This document shows positions 1 through 11,300 of a stretch of 64,000 nt of DNA, piece by piece. The notes under the pieces are model-generated. The model was not told the origin of the DNA. It saw only the letters and a list, made by a program, of their open reading frames with translations, and made no database searches. This DNA comes from Bedellia somnulentella (taxonomy: Eukaryota; Arthropoda; Insecta; Lepidoptera; Bedelliidae). The translations under genes were made by a program, and so were the position numbers. The stretch lies in assembly GCA_963576735.1 (NCBI GenBank), contig OY755171.1, positions 10,478,001 through 10,542,000 on the forward strand, given 5' to 3'. Positions within the stretch are counted from its first letter, which is position 1. Every line of letters starts with the position of its first letter.

Positions 1-314
1 GTATTACTTTACAAAAGACTCTAAATTATTTACGATAGGAAATTCATGCTTTATAATGTACATCCTGATGATTATAATCTTAACTAACGAGTACTATCCT
101 TGACGTAAACCCTCATATCGTTAATAGTATGAATACCATACTCCAAAATAGAATATACATAGAAACATTATACTCACGCCATCAGTTCCCATTGGGGTAG
201 GCAGAGACTATCGATCGCCACTTTGTACGATCCTAGCAAACCTCTCTGGCTTCTTATACATAAATCAATCTTTTCATACATGCTCTTTTATTCTTCATAC
301 TACGGACGCCTGTC

Positions 315-1069
315 GGCTTATTCCGTTTATCCACCCCAAGTCAGCCTACCTAAGTCGGATATTCGGAAACGCATGTCCGAATATCCACCCTGAACGGGGT
401 GGATAATCGGAATTCATAATAAAATGTTTCTTCCGATTTTCTACCCTGTCTACGTATAGTCATTTACGGAAAAACGACCCTAAATTTTAATTAGTCACTT
501 TTGTTAGTTTTTTCTTGTTATGGTTTCATTTGTCACATCGGTTATTTTAAATGGTTTTCACCCAAATACTACATACCAACCCTATAGGTAACAATAAATA
601 TTAATTTAAAACTTCCCACCAATTTATTTTTATTTAAACTGTAAGTAAGGAAGTAGGTATGTTTATCTTAAAAGTGCTAATAGACGATCGAACATGTACG
701 GCACGCACCACGAACTGTGCGGTGCGCTCTAGCCTACAGACGATCGAACATGTACGGCGCGCACCATCGCACAGTGCACCGCAAGCGCTTCGAACCAGCG
801 CGCACCAATATTAATAATAATTATGTGCGGCGAACCACGCTACACACGTTCGTTTTTGGTACGGCACGTACCACGAACACTGGTTCGCGCCGTACATGTT
901 CGATCGTCTATTAGCACTTTAAGTATTTTAATGTTCACGAAGTTTCTTGGACCCATTTTGTGTTGTGTATGTTTCTGTAAATGACTGTACTTAGGGTAAA
1001 AAATCGGACATGCGTTTCCGAATATCCGACTTAGGGAGGCTGTTTTGGGGTGGATAAACGGAATAAGCC
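315..1069. mobile_element. MITE with about 65-bp TIRs and 8-bp target duplication (hAT-like)
   Basis: Ends GGCTTATTCCG and CGGAATAAGCC are inverted, and the inverted match continues for about 65 bp (CGGATATTCGGAAACGCATG on the left, its complement on the right). CGCCTGTC occurs at 307-314 and again at 1070-1077, an 8-bp target-site duplication as made by hAT transposases. No coding sequence is visible. It sits inside an RTE tail and contains a second MITE. Confidence 0.82.
672..918. mobile_element. TTAA-flanked MITE nested in the hAT-like MITE
   Basis: AAGTGCTAATAGACGATCG at the left end reappears inverted at the right end, and the TIR runs about 33 bp through CATGTACGGC. TTAA is present at 668-671 and 919-922, the target duplication of piggyBac-type transposases. 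The interior repeats the GATCGAACATGTACGGC motif once more near 740. No ORF of substance. Confidence 0.78.
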
Positions 1070-1285
1070 CGCCTGTCTTTTTGAGCATACTCTCTATTTG
1101 ATCTAAATGTGTCTTCAGAGGTCGTGCTCTGCTAACTATACCTTCCACATTGGCTCTATAAATCTCTTTTACCAATTTACTAACATCCATCCTCTCTATG
1201 TGCCCAAACTATCTTGAAATACCTTTTTCGATCTTTTTTACAATATCATCTTTCACACCGCACTTTTCACGTATCAAAATAGAAC

Positions 1286-2317
1286 GTTCATGTGAATGTA
1301 TATATTCGCCAGAGCATCACGAAATCCTCTATCAATCGCTATTCACATATTCAATTTCGTCAATATAAGGCGATTGAGCTATTCAGGGAAGGTCGGAAAC
1401 AATTATAGTACAGTGGCGATACTCTCAATGGCCATCGGAGCGCATATCCGCTTTCCACGCATGCTTTTATTTTTCTATCATATTTTCTACTAAAAATGCC
1501 TACAATTTGTCGTTTAAGTAATACTCACTATTATTCCCAAAAAAGGTAGCCAGAGCTCGGCGATTTTTGGCGTGAATGTTGACATCAATATAATTAGAGC
1601 TTTCTATTCTTCTCCTTATAAAAAGCGTCACCTAACCCCACTACCATGAAATATTACTATAGCTTAGATAAAAAACATGTAATGAGATATTTTCAAAGCT
1701 TAAAATTACATTAAAACAACTAACATGTGCAACTTCTATACCTAACTTACGTCTCAAGTTTGCATTTATATCGATACGTTGGTCTATCTAATCGGGAAAG
1801 CAAATGTCAGGAATATTGAGCATATCGGCAATAGAAGCATATATGTCCTCGGGCAGCTTCACTAACAAGTTTGTACACGAGAGTAGGTCTATAGCAGGCT
1901 GAGTGTGTCCTCCCTGCTAGAGTACTTAACCTAATATTCGGTAATTACATTAGCAGCAGCAACATTAATTAACCTGCTCTCAGAGTTGGTCAGCTAAGAC
2001 ATCATATCAATACGTGCTTTGTGGTCACGCACACACACGTATGTATCTATGTTGTAAGTGACTGTGTTGCACAAATTGTTGCCAATTACATGTGATGGTA
2101 TTAAATGTGAAGCGTAATAGAGTTACTTTGAAATTAATGATAGAAATATTCAAAAGTCCTGGAGTAAGTATAGTTTCGGATTTTTGAGCTATGCTTGCGA
2201 GTTGAGGGAGAAATTTCACTTACATAAAATACTAGTGGCCCGCCACAGCTTGACACAGGTAGTGATTTAACTTGCAAATATTTAAGGTTTCTACAAGTGT
2301 CGCTGCGTAATATAGAC
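1286..2317. other. AT-rich sequence, no gene seen
   Basis: I find no exon, TIR pair or tandem array here. A short stretch near 1532-1555 may be a relic of the tail of the SIDE-like family, too short to call. Confidence 0.4.
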
Positions 2318-2395
2318 TTACAATAGTACCACCCCATTTTTTACCCTCGGTGTTCGTAAGAGGTAACTAAAGCAATGGGCAATTTTGATGAACCG
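2318..2395 (+). mobile_element. SIDE-like element, head fragment
   Basis: ACCACCCCATTTTTTACCC and the following GTTCGTAAGAGG resemble the head of the SIDE-like family (reference copy 16617-16868). Only about 75 bp remain. Confidence 0.6.
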
Positions 2396-2782
2396 TTGGA
2401 AATTATTTGGTAGATTCGTTTCAATTTTTAAACCGCAAGATATATACTCTGTGTTATTTTTGAAAATGTACCAGCGTGCTACGTGTGTGTCATATAATTG
2501 GTAAATCATATAAAAACCTTTAAAATGTCTAATTTTATAAATATTATTAGTAGAATGACATTATAAAATAAGATGAAGTATTTTTAAATCACTTACGCCC
2601 GATTTCTGAATTGTCACATTGAAATCTTAACAACTTAATGAGTCAAAACGATACTTAAGTCGTTCTCAGCTATTATAAATTATTTTGAGGCATTGCAGTG
2701 CCCTTGCAGAGCTCATGTTACGGCTACTTCTATAAATTGTACCACCTATGTATACCACATGAAGCAATAAACGAATATGAAA

Positions 2783-2807
2783 ATATATATATATATATAT
2801 ATATATA
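2783..2807. repeat. (AT)n microsatellite at LTR-element insertion site
   Basis: Uninterrupted AT dinucleotides directly abut the 5' LTR. The sequence resumes as TATATATATTATATAA after the 3' LTR, so the element inserted into an AT repeat. A 4-bp TATA duplication is compatible but not provable in such sequence. Confidence 0.85.
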
Positions 2808-3200
2808 TGTCGGCGGCACCTAATATGGTTGCTCATTTGACTACATGTCGGCGGCACCTAATACAGTTACTGAATTGACTACGTGTCGGTAATACCTAAT
2901 AGAGTTGCTGATTTGACTCAGTTGACTAAGTGGTAAGAAGCGGAAGGGTGTGGTCACGAGGTAATCGTGCGCCCTCTGATGGAGTTCGGGCAAGGATCAT
3001 TCTGACTATGGACAAAGAGTGGATCGGTTGTGCTCGAAACCGTCATACGTTTCTAATCGGTGTTAACGCAATATAATTTGTACTAAGTTAATTTGTGAAT
3101 AGTGGCGAAGTTGATTTAAGCTGTGATTATTTATTTTCTGTGACTGTGATATGTGTTTTGGGGAATCATAAATCTACGCCGATCTACCACGCCGACGTTA
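2808..3200 (+). repeat. 5' LTR
   Basis: Begins TGTCGGCGGCACC and ends CACGCCGACGTTA; the edges carry a short inverted match (TGTCGGCG / CGCCGACG). The first 110 bp contain three imperfect tandem copies of a unit of about 37 bp starting with GTCGG and ending with TTGACTAC-like sequence. The same 393 bp recur at 5644-6036. Confidence 0.92.
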
Positions 3201-3369
3201 TCAGAAGCGGGATCTCCCAACGCCGATTTCGTTAATCGTAATATAAAGAAAGTGGCAATAAATGGAAAAGTTTATTTGAAGTGCAAAATCAAAATATGTT
3301 AGCTCTTATTGGAGCGTTAAAACCTCTTACAGTGTCCAGTGATAAAGTTACTATACCGGAGTTTAACTC

Positions 3370-3885
3370 CGAGTTCCTGGTGTGCAACTACGGATTCGGT
3401 TCCATCCACTGCAGGATGGAATCCTCGTCGTGGCGATAAGCCGCGCGGTAAAAGGATCTGCATCTAATTGGTTATCACAATGTTATAGCAGTGCAAAAGT
3501 TCGACACAAAGCCGATGTATGTAAGATACAACCTAAACACCGCTACTTGTCTCAGCCAGTCAGCGGGAAAACTGCGACGTCATACTCAATAACAGCTAGT
3601 TCTCAGCATTCAGGAGCTAACACATCAAGCCATTGGTGTGCTTCAAGTGTGGAGCCGCGCCACGTTGCGAGCCGGTGCACGAGCGCCACCGCCACCACGC
3701 CGGAGGTTCAGGTACCAGTACTCGCGTCGAACAGAGTCGACGATTGCAGTGTACCTTCAGGTGCACTGACTCATTCTGGTGAGCGCTTTATTTTTAATTA
3801 TGATTCCGGAGCCGAATGCTCGTTAGTTGTAGCGTCAAAGTTTGTGGGAAACGTAAAAACAATGTTATTAATTTTAATGTCATAA
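3370..3885 (+). pseudogene. gag and protease remnant of the LTR element
   Basis: Different frames give a gag-like segment (KGSASNWLSQC), a zinc-knuckle-like CFKCG near 3640, and an aspartic-protease site FNYDSGAECSLV near 3800 (DSGA in place of the common DTGA). Frames are broken and the protein is much shorter than an intact Gag-protease. This is a relic rather than a gene. Confidence 0.75.
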
Positions 3886-4179
3886 GCTTGAGTAGTACGT
3901 TTAGCACAGTACAAATGTTGTGTAAGGTTAAGGTCTGTGATTTTAGAATTGAGTTTTTACTCCACGTTTTGCAAGATATGTCAGGTACATAATGCTATGT
4001 AGAGAAGTTTTAGCGCTAGGCTTTGCCATAAATATGTCTACCTTAAATTTAACGCTCGAAAAGTTAAATGTTGAATACAGTTCTCAAGTAAACATAGCGT
4101 CTGAAATAAATTTAGCACAAGTTGATGCGATGTTAGTGACGCTGCAAAAAGCGAGTTGCTAGGTATTTTAAAAATAGAA

Positions 4180-4500
4180 AGTTACCTTATTTTAGGTTTT
4201 TCCACTTTACGTGTTGATGAAAATTCGTTCACGCCGGATGAACGGCGGGTGATAGAAGCTAAGGCCAATAAACTTTTACAAGCAAACATAATTAGGCCAA
4301 GTTGTTCCCCATTTTCAAGCCCTGCGTTATTAGTAAAGAAACGTGATGGTATCGATAGCATGTGCGTAGACTATCGCGATCTAAATAGTAATTCAGTGCC
4401 CGATTGGTTTCCTGTATCTTTCACATCAGATTTAATTGCACGATTGAACGGCGCGAATTTCTTTTTACTCTTTGATTGTGCTAGTGGATTCCCGTTTTGA
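4180..4500 (+). pseudogene. reverse transcriptase N-terminal remnant
   Basis: The frame reads IIRPSCSPFSSPALLVKKRD followed by CVDYRDLN and ends at FDCASGFPF, that is the fingers and the beginning of the palm of a Ty3/gypsy RT. It stops at 4498-4500 before the catalytic YxDD region, which is deleted. Neighbouring sequence jumps straight to integrase C-terminal coding. Confidence 0.85.
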
Positions 4501-4519
4501 GTACCGATCAATCTATTGA

Positions 4520-4790
4520 GGGTTTTGATAAGCACAAAGCTAAATTCACTAGGTTTTCTGTTGGTGATTTTGTATTAATGCAAAAACGAAGAACAAAATC
4601 AGACAAATTCAGACGCACTGTATAAGGGTCCCTTTAGAGTAGTAGAAGTTTAAGAAGGAGATAGGTACACTTTATCGGTTTTGGACAGTAACAACAGGCT
4701 GTAAAAATATAGCCATAACCATGATCGTTTAAGAAAATTGCCAGAGAGGTTTGACCCGTTGGGTTCTGAATCCTTATTGAATGAGTTGAG
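4520..4790 (+). pseudogene. integrase C-terminal remnant
   Basis: Translation gives FSVGDFVLMQKRRTKSDKF then YKGPFRVVEV, the GPY/F-type module at the end of many gypsy integrases, and later HNHDRLRKLPERFDPLG. Several stops and shifts are present. The catalytic core is absent. Confidence 0.75.
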
Positions 4791-4910
4791 TGAAATTTAT
4801 TAATTTTCTCAGTTCTGTCAGTAGTTATAAACTTTCTTTTGTGAGACATTTGTTGAATTGTAGTGGTCACTGAGATGACACATGACCACACATGAATATA
4901 GGTGTTTTAG

Positions 4911-5420
4911 GGTCACTGGGATGACCACTGAAGATGTGTTTTGGGGTCACTGGGATGACCACTGAAGATGTGTTTTGGGGTCACTGGGATGACCACTGAA
5001 GATGTGTTTTAGGGTCACTGGGATGACCACTAAAGATGTGTTTCGGGGTCACTGGGATGACCGCTGAAGATGTGTTTTGGGGTCACTGGGATGACCAACT
5101 CTGATTTTAGCTGTCACTGGGATGACCGTTAATGATATGAGTTTAGGTCACTGGGATGACCGTTAATGATATGAGTTTAGGTCACTGGGATGACCTGACT
5201 GTTTGATCACTGGGATGATCTGTTTGTTTGATCACTGGGATGATCTGTTTGTTTGATCACTGGGATGATCTGTTTGTTTGATCACTGGGATGATCTGTTT
5301 GTTTGATCACTGGGATGATCTGTTTGTTAGATCACTGGGATGATCTGTTTGTTTGATCACTGGGATGATCTGACTGTTTGATCACTGGGATGATCTGTTT
5401 GTTTGATCACTCTATGGACC
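4911..5420 (+). repeat. minisatellite of hairpin units (34-bp block, then 25-bp block)
   Basis: Six 34-bp units (starts 4911, 4945, 4979, 5013, 5047, 5081), then three intermediate units (5122, 5146, 5180), then about eight 25-bp units (5205 to 5380). The core is GGTCACTGGGATGACC in the first block and GATCACTGGGATGATC in the second. Both fold as a 5-bp stem with loop CTGGGA; the G-to-A change in the left arm is matched by a C-to-T change in the right arm, keeping the pairing. A degenerate unit lies near 4864. Confidence 0.93.
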
Positions 5421-5643
5421 ATAAATGCGAACACTTATTAGTGACTTTTCTTTAGTGAGGATTGTTGTAATAACTTTTTGTGTGTGAGTTCCTGAAAAGC
5501 ATTTAAGTAATAAAGTATTTTTTGTTTTGAAATTGAACAATCCTCATTGAGGAAGTCAGTATTTTGGACTAGTGGTATAGCCATCTGATATTGTTTCAGA
5601 TGCCGAGTAACACACGAGGACGTGTGTCTTGTCAGGATGGCCG

Positions 5644-6036
5644 TGTCGGCGGCACCTAATATGGTTGCTCATTTGACTACATGTCGGCGGCACCTAATAC
5701 AGTTACTGAATTGACTACGTGTCGGTAATACCTAATAGAGTTGCTGATTTGACTCAGTTGACTAAGTGGTAAGAAGCGGAAGGGTGTGGTCACGAGGTAA
5801 TCGTGCGCCCTCTGATGGAGTTCGGGCAAGGATCATTCTGACTATGGACAAAGAGTGGATCGGTTGTGCTCGAAACCGTCATACGTTTCTAATCGGTGTT
5901 AACGCAATATAATTTGTACTAAGTTAATTTGTGAATAGTGGCGAAGTTGATTTAAGCTGTGATTATTTATTTTCTGTGACTGTGATATGTGTTTTGGGGA
6001 ATCATAAATCTACGCCGATCTACCACGCCGACGTTA
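5644..6036 (+). repeat. 3' LTR
   Basis: Base-by-base reading shows no difference from 2808-3200. It is followed directly by the interrupted AT-rich target. Confidence 0.92.
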
Positions 6037-6054
6037 TATATATTATATAATAAA

Positions 6055-7142
6055 TAAAACATTGCAGCTTCTCTTTTTTTGCAGATGATTTAAAAATTTA
6101 CAAAACAGTTAACTCAATAATAGCCGTAAATCTTATTCATCATTTTTTTATATTATTAGGATGATCTTAATAATATAAAAAAAATGGTGTGACCGTAACA
6201 ATATGTTAATTAACGCAAATAAATGTTATTATATTAAATATACAAAAAAGATATTACCGTTTCCATCTTCTTACACCATAGGAAATACAAAATTAGAACA
6301 AACAAATGAAATCAGAGATTTGGGTGTTATAGTTGACAGTAAACTCAATTTCATTTCTCATTACGATCATATTGTCCAAAAATCTGCTCAAATGTTAGGG
6401 TTCTTAAAGAGAAATTCTAAAGATTTTCGTAATGCAGGCACAAAATTAATGCTATATAATGCGCTGGTCCGCAGCCAATTAGAATTCGCCAGTACCGCAT
6501 GGAGCCCTCACTACTCTGTACACTCTCAGCGGCTTGAAAGTATCCAAAGAGCATTTACCAGATACTTGGCATATACTTTCATAGGAATATCGCATAGAAA
6601 AACCTATGACAATAGACTTAATTTTTTTTAAATGAATATATTACGTGACCGTCGCATTTTACAAGATTTACCATTTCTCCATAAATTTTTCTCAAATAAA
6701 ATAAAGTGCAATCATCTTACCGAGAAAAATAAACTATCAATCCCGTTTAATCACCCCAGAAAACATATACAAAACTTTTTCCAAACCACTTTTTCTAGAA
6801 CTAATACTGGCTTGTACGCACCTCTTAATAGAATCTGTCAGGAATTTAATGAAATTAATAGAAAAATTCCAAATATTGATATTTTTAATGATTCTTTAAA
6901 AACATTCCAGGGAGAAATACTGCATCAATTCAAAATTTAAGTTATCAGATATTTATAAATTTATTTTTCATTTTACATTTTAATTTAAATTACTAGGTAT
7001 AAGGTTTGTTGTATTTATGATTGTGCAAGTGTTGTGTACGCCTTTAATTGGCATACAATATTAGAATAAGACTTTAGTTATATATAATCATATGATTGTG
7101 TTAATATGTATGCTGTTGGTGTTCCTTAAATAAATAAATAAA
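6055..7142 (+). mobile_element. 5'-truncated LINE of the Jockey/CR1 type
   Basis: The left edge abuts the 3' LTR flank and the right edge ends in TAAATAAATAAATAAA, a simple-repeat tail as left by target-primed reverse transcription. The coding part starts inside the RT palm at FFADDLKIYKTV (about 6070-6105) and continues with frame damage. Truncation removes the endonuclease and most of RT. Confidence 0.82.
6203..6940 (+). pseudogene. LINE reverse transcriptase C-terminal part, two open segments
   Basis: 6203-6631 encodes a typical post-palm region (NEIRDLGVIVDSKLNF, later RSQLEFASTAWSPHY), and 6632-6940 continues in another frame to the end of the protein (FNHPRKHIQNFF ... FKI). A TAA separates the segments and the preceding FADD region is out of frame, so several lesions are present. 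Confidence 0.8.
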
Positions 7143-7197
7143 CCTTAGCTTGGATACTCAATTCATAAATCGGGCGTTATTTTTTGTTTATGAATAT

Positions 7198-7432
7198 AAA
7201 TATTGCTGCGTAGAGTCCGCTTAAACTAGCAGTACCCCATTTGTTCCCGCGCGGTTGTTCATAGGTTCGTCTTTTAAGTAATTACTGGGCCATGTAGTTG
7301 GAGACCCGTCACCAAAAAAAATATATTAGTATCTTTACCCCACTCAACATTCAGAAGTAGCTGAGAAATTTCTTGTTCTAAAGCTCTGGCTATCCCTTCT
7401 AGGGATTTATACCCGTGAGTTTATGTATATTG
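7198..7432 (+). mobile_element. SIDE-like short element, full-length copy
   Basis: Head GTAGAGTCCGCTTAAACTAG... ACCCCATTTGTTCCC, middle GGAGACCCGTCACC, tail CTCTGGCTATCCC...CCGTGAG, matching the family reference at 16617-16868. It is diverged, with a degenerate tail. No coding potential. Confidence 0.75.
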
Positions 7433-8074
7433 GCATTAAAACCAGCACAATTATTTTCATTATAATAGACATGAATAAAAAAATATAAATTTCATATTTT
7501 AATATCAATGACATATTACTAGGATAAAAACTAGTTTCTAACTTAAAACAAACATTATACCTATTTAATTGCGCCTTTTATTTTACAAAATGCAAGGCGT
7601 GTTACATGTCATAACCAAGTATATTTACAAATTACTTATTTTAACTTACATACCATATAGTAGGACAAATACAAATTCACATTTTAATAAACCATGCTAA
7701 CATAATAGTTTAAAACAAGCGCAATGATTTTAAATGTCGAATGGATATCAAGTTAAATTAGAACGATTATACATAGATGTTATTAGTTACATATTGATCT
7801 AAAAAGATAACAATACAACATACAAACACAATTATACAAAATGTCATTTTAATTAGCAAGTACGTGCTTGTAAATATATAGTGCCAAATTAATAAAAGCT
7901 TTGTACATTTGTTATTTTCTATACATAAACATTGTTGACTGTTTTTTATACTAGTTGTATTGAAAACTAAGTTAATAAGTGGCTTCATACAAATGCGTAC
8001 ATACCAAAATGCACCAAATAGAGAGTCAATGATAAATAGCTTCGTTTTAGCACAGTTTATTAGCGTTCAATTAA
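7433..8074. other. 3' flank of the otopetrin gene
   Basis: AT-rich sequence just beyond the stop codon of the minus-strand gene; it probably includes the 3' UTR. An AATAAA (minus strand) lies at 8061-8056, and TTTATT near 7575 offers a later polyadenylation candidate. No other feature recognised. Confidence 0.45.
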
Positions 8075-8395
8075 CTAATGCTCCAGTCCCGGTTTGTACG
8101 CCGAATTCCAAATATCCGCAAAACAAACGCTTGAATGGAATCTATAGAACATGATAAGTGGCAACGTCACGTGACCTAGTATAGTCCATAATGTTTTGCC
8201 ATAGTAAGCATATCTGGTGTCCAGGCTTTCTGGTGATTTGTAGGAGAACGTGTTGAAGATCCAGACGGCGACGTTAACGCTGATGAGGAACATCATGATG
8301 CCGCGGCCTGGCTTGGTGCGGCGGAGTTTGCGCGTGTTACTGCAACGGCGTAACCCATCGACGATTAAGAGGGTTTGTATGACTACTTGTACTAC
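8075..8395 (-). CDS. otopetrin-like exon 15 (membrane segments 10-12, stop)
   Basis: 321 nt including TAG. It completes segment 10 (VVQVVIQTLLIVDGLRR), has a basic loop (RKLRRTKPGRG), segment 11 (IMMFLISVNVAVWIFNTF) and segment 12 with the conserved otopetrin C-terminus LPLIMFYRFHSSVCFADIW. The protein ends 14 residues later. Acceptor CTCTTTGCAG. Confidence 0.96.
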   Translation of the reverse strand, partial: VVQVVIQTLLIVDGLRRCSNTRKLRRTKPGRGIMMFLISVNVAVWIFNTFSYKSPESLDTRYAYYGKTLWTILGHVTLPLIMFYRFHSSVCFADIWNSAYKPGLEH

Positions 8396-11300
8396 CTGCA
8401 AAGAGGTGTTGTATATTTAAAAACAAAGTTGTTAATGTTAAGCTGGCCGCTGAATGAAAAAAGTATAGTTTCTGTTTATCTTTTTCGCAGCCGTTTTATT
8501 CAAGAATCATTATTCATATTTTTGCTTTATATTTATGTAAAGGACGAGGATATCTTCTTTATAAAGAATAATTAAAGTCTATATATGACCTTCTATTTTT
8601 TTATATGATTTTAACAAAAAAACATTGTATAAAATAAACTCACCATCACAACAAAATCAAAAATCTGAATAAAATCGACGATGTTAATACTAGCGATGAG
8701 AGACAGGATAGTTTCCATGAAGAACGCGGGAAGGCATATGAAGAGCAGTATATCATCTAGTAAAGATATCGGGTGCTCATTGATGTCCATTTTGCTGGTA
8801 TGCGTGAACGCCATGATGGATGCAGCCAATAAGGAGATGTGGAGGAATAACTTCATTGATGTGTTCATTATGTAACCCACTTCGAGGTACTCGCTGAAAA
8901 ATAAACGGAAATATGAAAATTAAGACTTTGTCTTAGGGATTGGCTGAATTTGGCACTGATAGAAATAAATATAATAATTTATTAACACCTATTCTAGCCC
9001 ATTCAAATCCCTTAATGGAAATTTAAGCATATATGTTCCAATGATATTACTAATATAGTTTATATCATAATATTATATATATTTTATCATTGGAACATAT
9101 ATTTAGTTAGTTAGTTTACTTTAGTTAGTGCCAAATTAAATATTATATATTATTTATGTTATATTAAATTACATACATATAGTCACGGATAAAAATCCCT
9201 AAAAAGGGTAGCCTGAGAAGTTAAGTGGGGAAAAGATGTAATATGATGTTTTACGTTAAAAGTGATTCAGTAAATTAAATTGAACTCACCCGCCAATCTG
9301 GCCAAACACGAAGCCGATAATGACCACCCCTATCATCAGCACCATGATGACCATACTAAGAAACAGACCTCGGTTTGACGCATGGCAGTCGGCGTATATT
9401 ATTATATTGCTCGAGAAATCATTCTCTTCTGATGTTGGCGATCTGCAAAAAATAGTCTTTAAAAATAACTTTAAATTTTGTTAAGACGATGTCAGTAATT
9501 CAACATTACAATAATTCATATACGTAAATTAATATACATATATAATTAATGTACTTGATGTATATAACTAGGTAGTTTTTAACTGTAAATAATTTTGGAT
9601 AATACTATGTAAATAATATAATAATTGTTTAGACATAATGTAATATTTGACTTAACACATTGATGAGTATAGAATGAGGTTTACTTTATGTAAATTTATA
9701 CTTTTATGTTTTGTTAATGGGTAAGATATACAAAATACGAAAAAACTTACTTGTATTGAGCAAATAAATATTTTATAATAAATAAGGATGAAAAACAGTA
9801 TATAGAAAGAAATGTAGAATATACATACTCAGCAATTGAATCGATGTCATTAGCATTTTCTCCATCTGAACAGCTACCAATATTACTAAATATTATGTAG
9901 TATACAGCCACTGTAACAACAAAGTAGGTTATGATATGAATAAGCGAAGTCAGGCATTTAATCCGAGGCGGGTATGGCTTTCAGAGAATTCTTTACTAAA
10001 ATCAATAATATTAATATCGAAAATGTTGCTTATATTCCTCATTCACGTTCAAAATTGCTTTAAATTTTTCCAATAATTATGCTCATTATTTTCACATTAA
10101 ACGAACAGTTCCAAGTTTGTTTTGCTCACTAACTCTTTTTCTTTGGAAAAGAAGATACCGGTGTGAAGTTAGCGGCCGATTTCAGCGGCCGATTATAACC
10201 CGACCAAATTAAGAAGTGTTTTTTTAATTAACTAAGAAATGGAAATAAACGTCCAAAAATCAATGATTTTGATATGATTATCTAAATCTGATCCTTTCAG
10301 TCACCAGGAAAAGGCTTTTCCACTAGAAGAAAGACGTAACTGCGGTTTCCAATGTAATTATTTAAAAAAAACTAGCTCCATTTAACAATTCAAGATTCTC
10401 AACTAGCCGCAAAAATACTTTTAAACTAGGTTAATTTGATGGCCTACAACATAGGCTTTTCAGGAAAGCTATGCTGAGCAATTGTTTTGCCGATCTTCAT
10501 ATAGCCAAAGAGCTATGAATGCAGTAGAGCGGAAATTTGACCAAATTTCTTTTATCAACAATATTCGATCGCCTATCACAACTAAACGATTTCCGGTAAC
10601 ACTTTGACGCTAGGTTTATTCAATAGCCTAGATTATAGGCTTTACAGAAAAACTATGCTCATCAATAGTATTGCCTGTCTTCATATAGCCAAAGGGCTAT
10701 GAATGAAGTAGAGTGGAAATTTAACAAATTTCTTTTATCAACAATATTCGATCGCCTCTCACAACTAAACGGTTTCCGGTAACACTTTAACGCTATGTTA
10801 ATTTTATAGCCTAGATTATAGGTTTCACAGAAAAACTATATTTATCAATAGTATTGCCTGTCTTCATATAGCCAAAGAGCTATGAATGAAGTAGAGTGGA
10901 AATTTAACAAATTTCTTTTATCAACAATATTCGATCGCCTCTCACAACTAAACGATTTCCGGTAACACTTTAACGCTAAGTTTATTAAATAGTCTAGATT
11001 ATAGGCTTTTCAAAAACACTATGCACATCAATAGTATTGCCTGTCTTTATATAGCCAAAGAGCTATGAATGAAGTAGAGTGGAAAATTACCAATTTCTTT
11101 TATCAACAATATTCCATCGCCTCTCGCAACTAAACGGTTTCCGGTAACACTTTAACGCTATGTAAATTTTAAAGCCTGGATTATAGGTTTCACAGAAAAG
11201 CTATACTTATCAATAGTATTGCCTGTCTTCATATAGCCAAAGAGCTATAAATGAAGTAGAGTGGAAATTTAACAAATTTCTTTTATCAACAATATTCGAT

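Larger units (their letters stand above)
172..1285 (-). mobile_element. RTE-type LINE 3' tail, split by a nested element
   Basis: Bases 172-314 and 1070-1285, read on the minus strand, match the C-terminal end and 3' tail of the RTE-type LINE at 44262-47650 (MLRWFGHIERM-like region through the CCTACCCCAATGGGAAC tail). The two halves are separated by the 755-bp insertion described next and share an 8-bp duplication at the break. The copy is 5'-truncated and diverged, with several substitutions and stops. Confidence 0.85.
2808..6036 (+). mobile_element. Ty3/gypsy-type LTR retrotransposon, internally deleted
   Basis: Two LTRs of about 393 bp (2808-3200, 5644-6036) bound an internal region holding remnants of gag, protease, the start of reverse transcriptase and the end of integrase, in the normal order. 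A PBS-like block (TATCAGAAGCGGGATC) follows the 5' LTR. The RT palm with its catalytic Asp pair, RNase H and the integrase core are missing, so the copy cannot be autonomous. A hairpin-forming minisatellite occupies 4911-5420, between pol and the 3' LTR. By eye the two LTRs are identical, which implies very recent insertion driven in trans. Family assignment rests on the KKRDG...CVDYRDLN and YKGPFRV motifs. Confidence 0.88.

Noticed and set aside
840..1190. Minus-strand ORF of 116 codons as a gene
   Set aside because: It is a chimera of an RTE tail and the end of an inserted MITE.
4911..5420. CRISPR-like array of regularly spaced short repeats
   Set aside because: Units are continuous tandem copies with conserved inter-core sequence, there are no unique spacers, and the context is a eukaryotic LTR element.
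9829..9865. 37-nt microexon as otopetrin exon directly following exon 10
   Set aside because: It fits phase by chance, but using the upstream acceptor (exon 9829-9910) together with exon 13965-14096 restores the conserved SPYLYPF segment and a complete sixth membrane helix.
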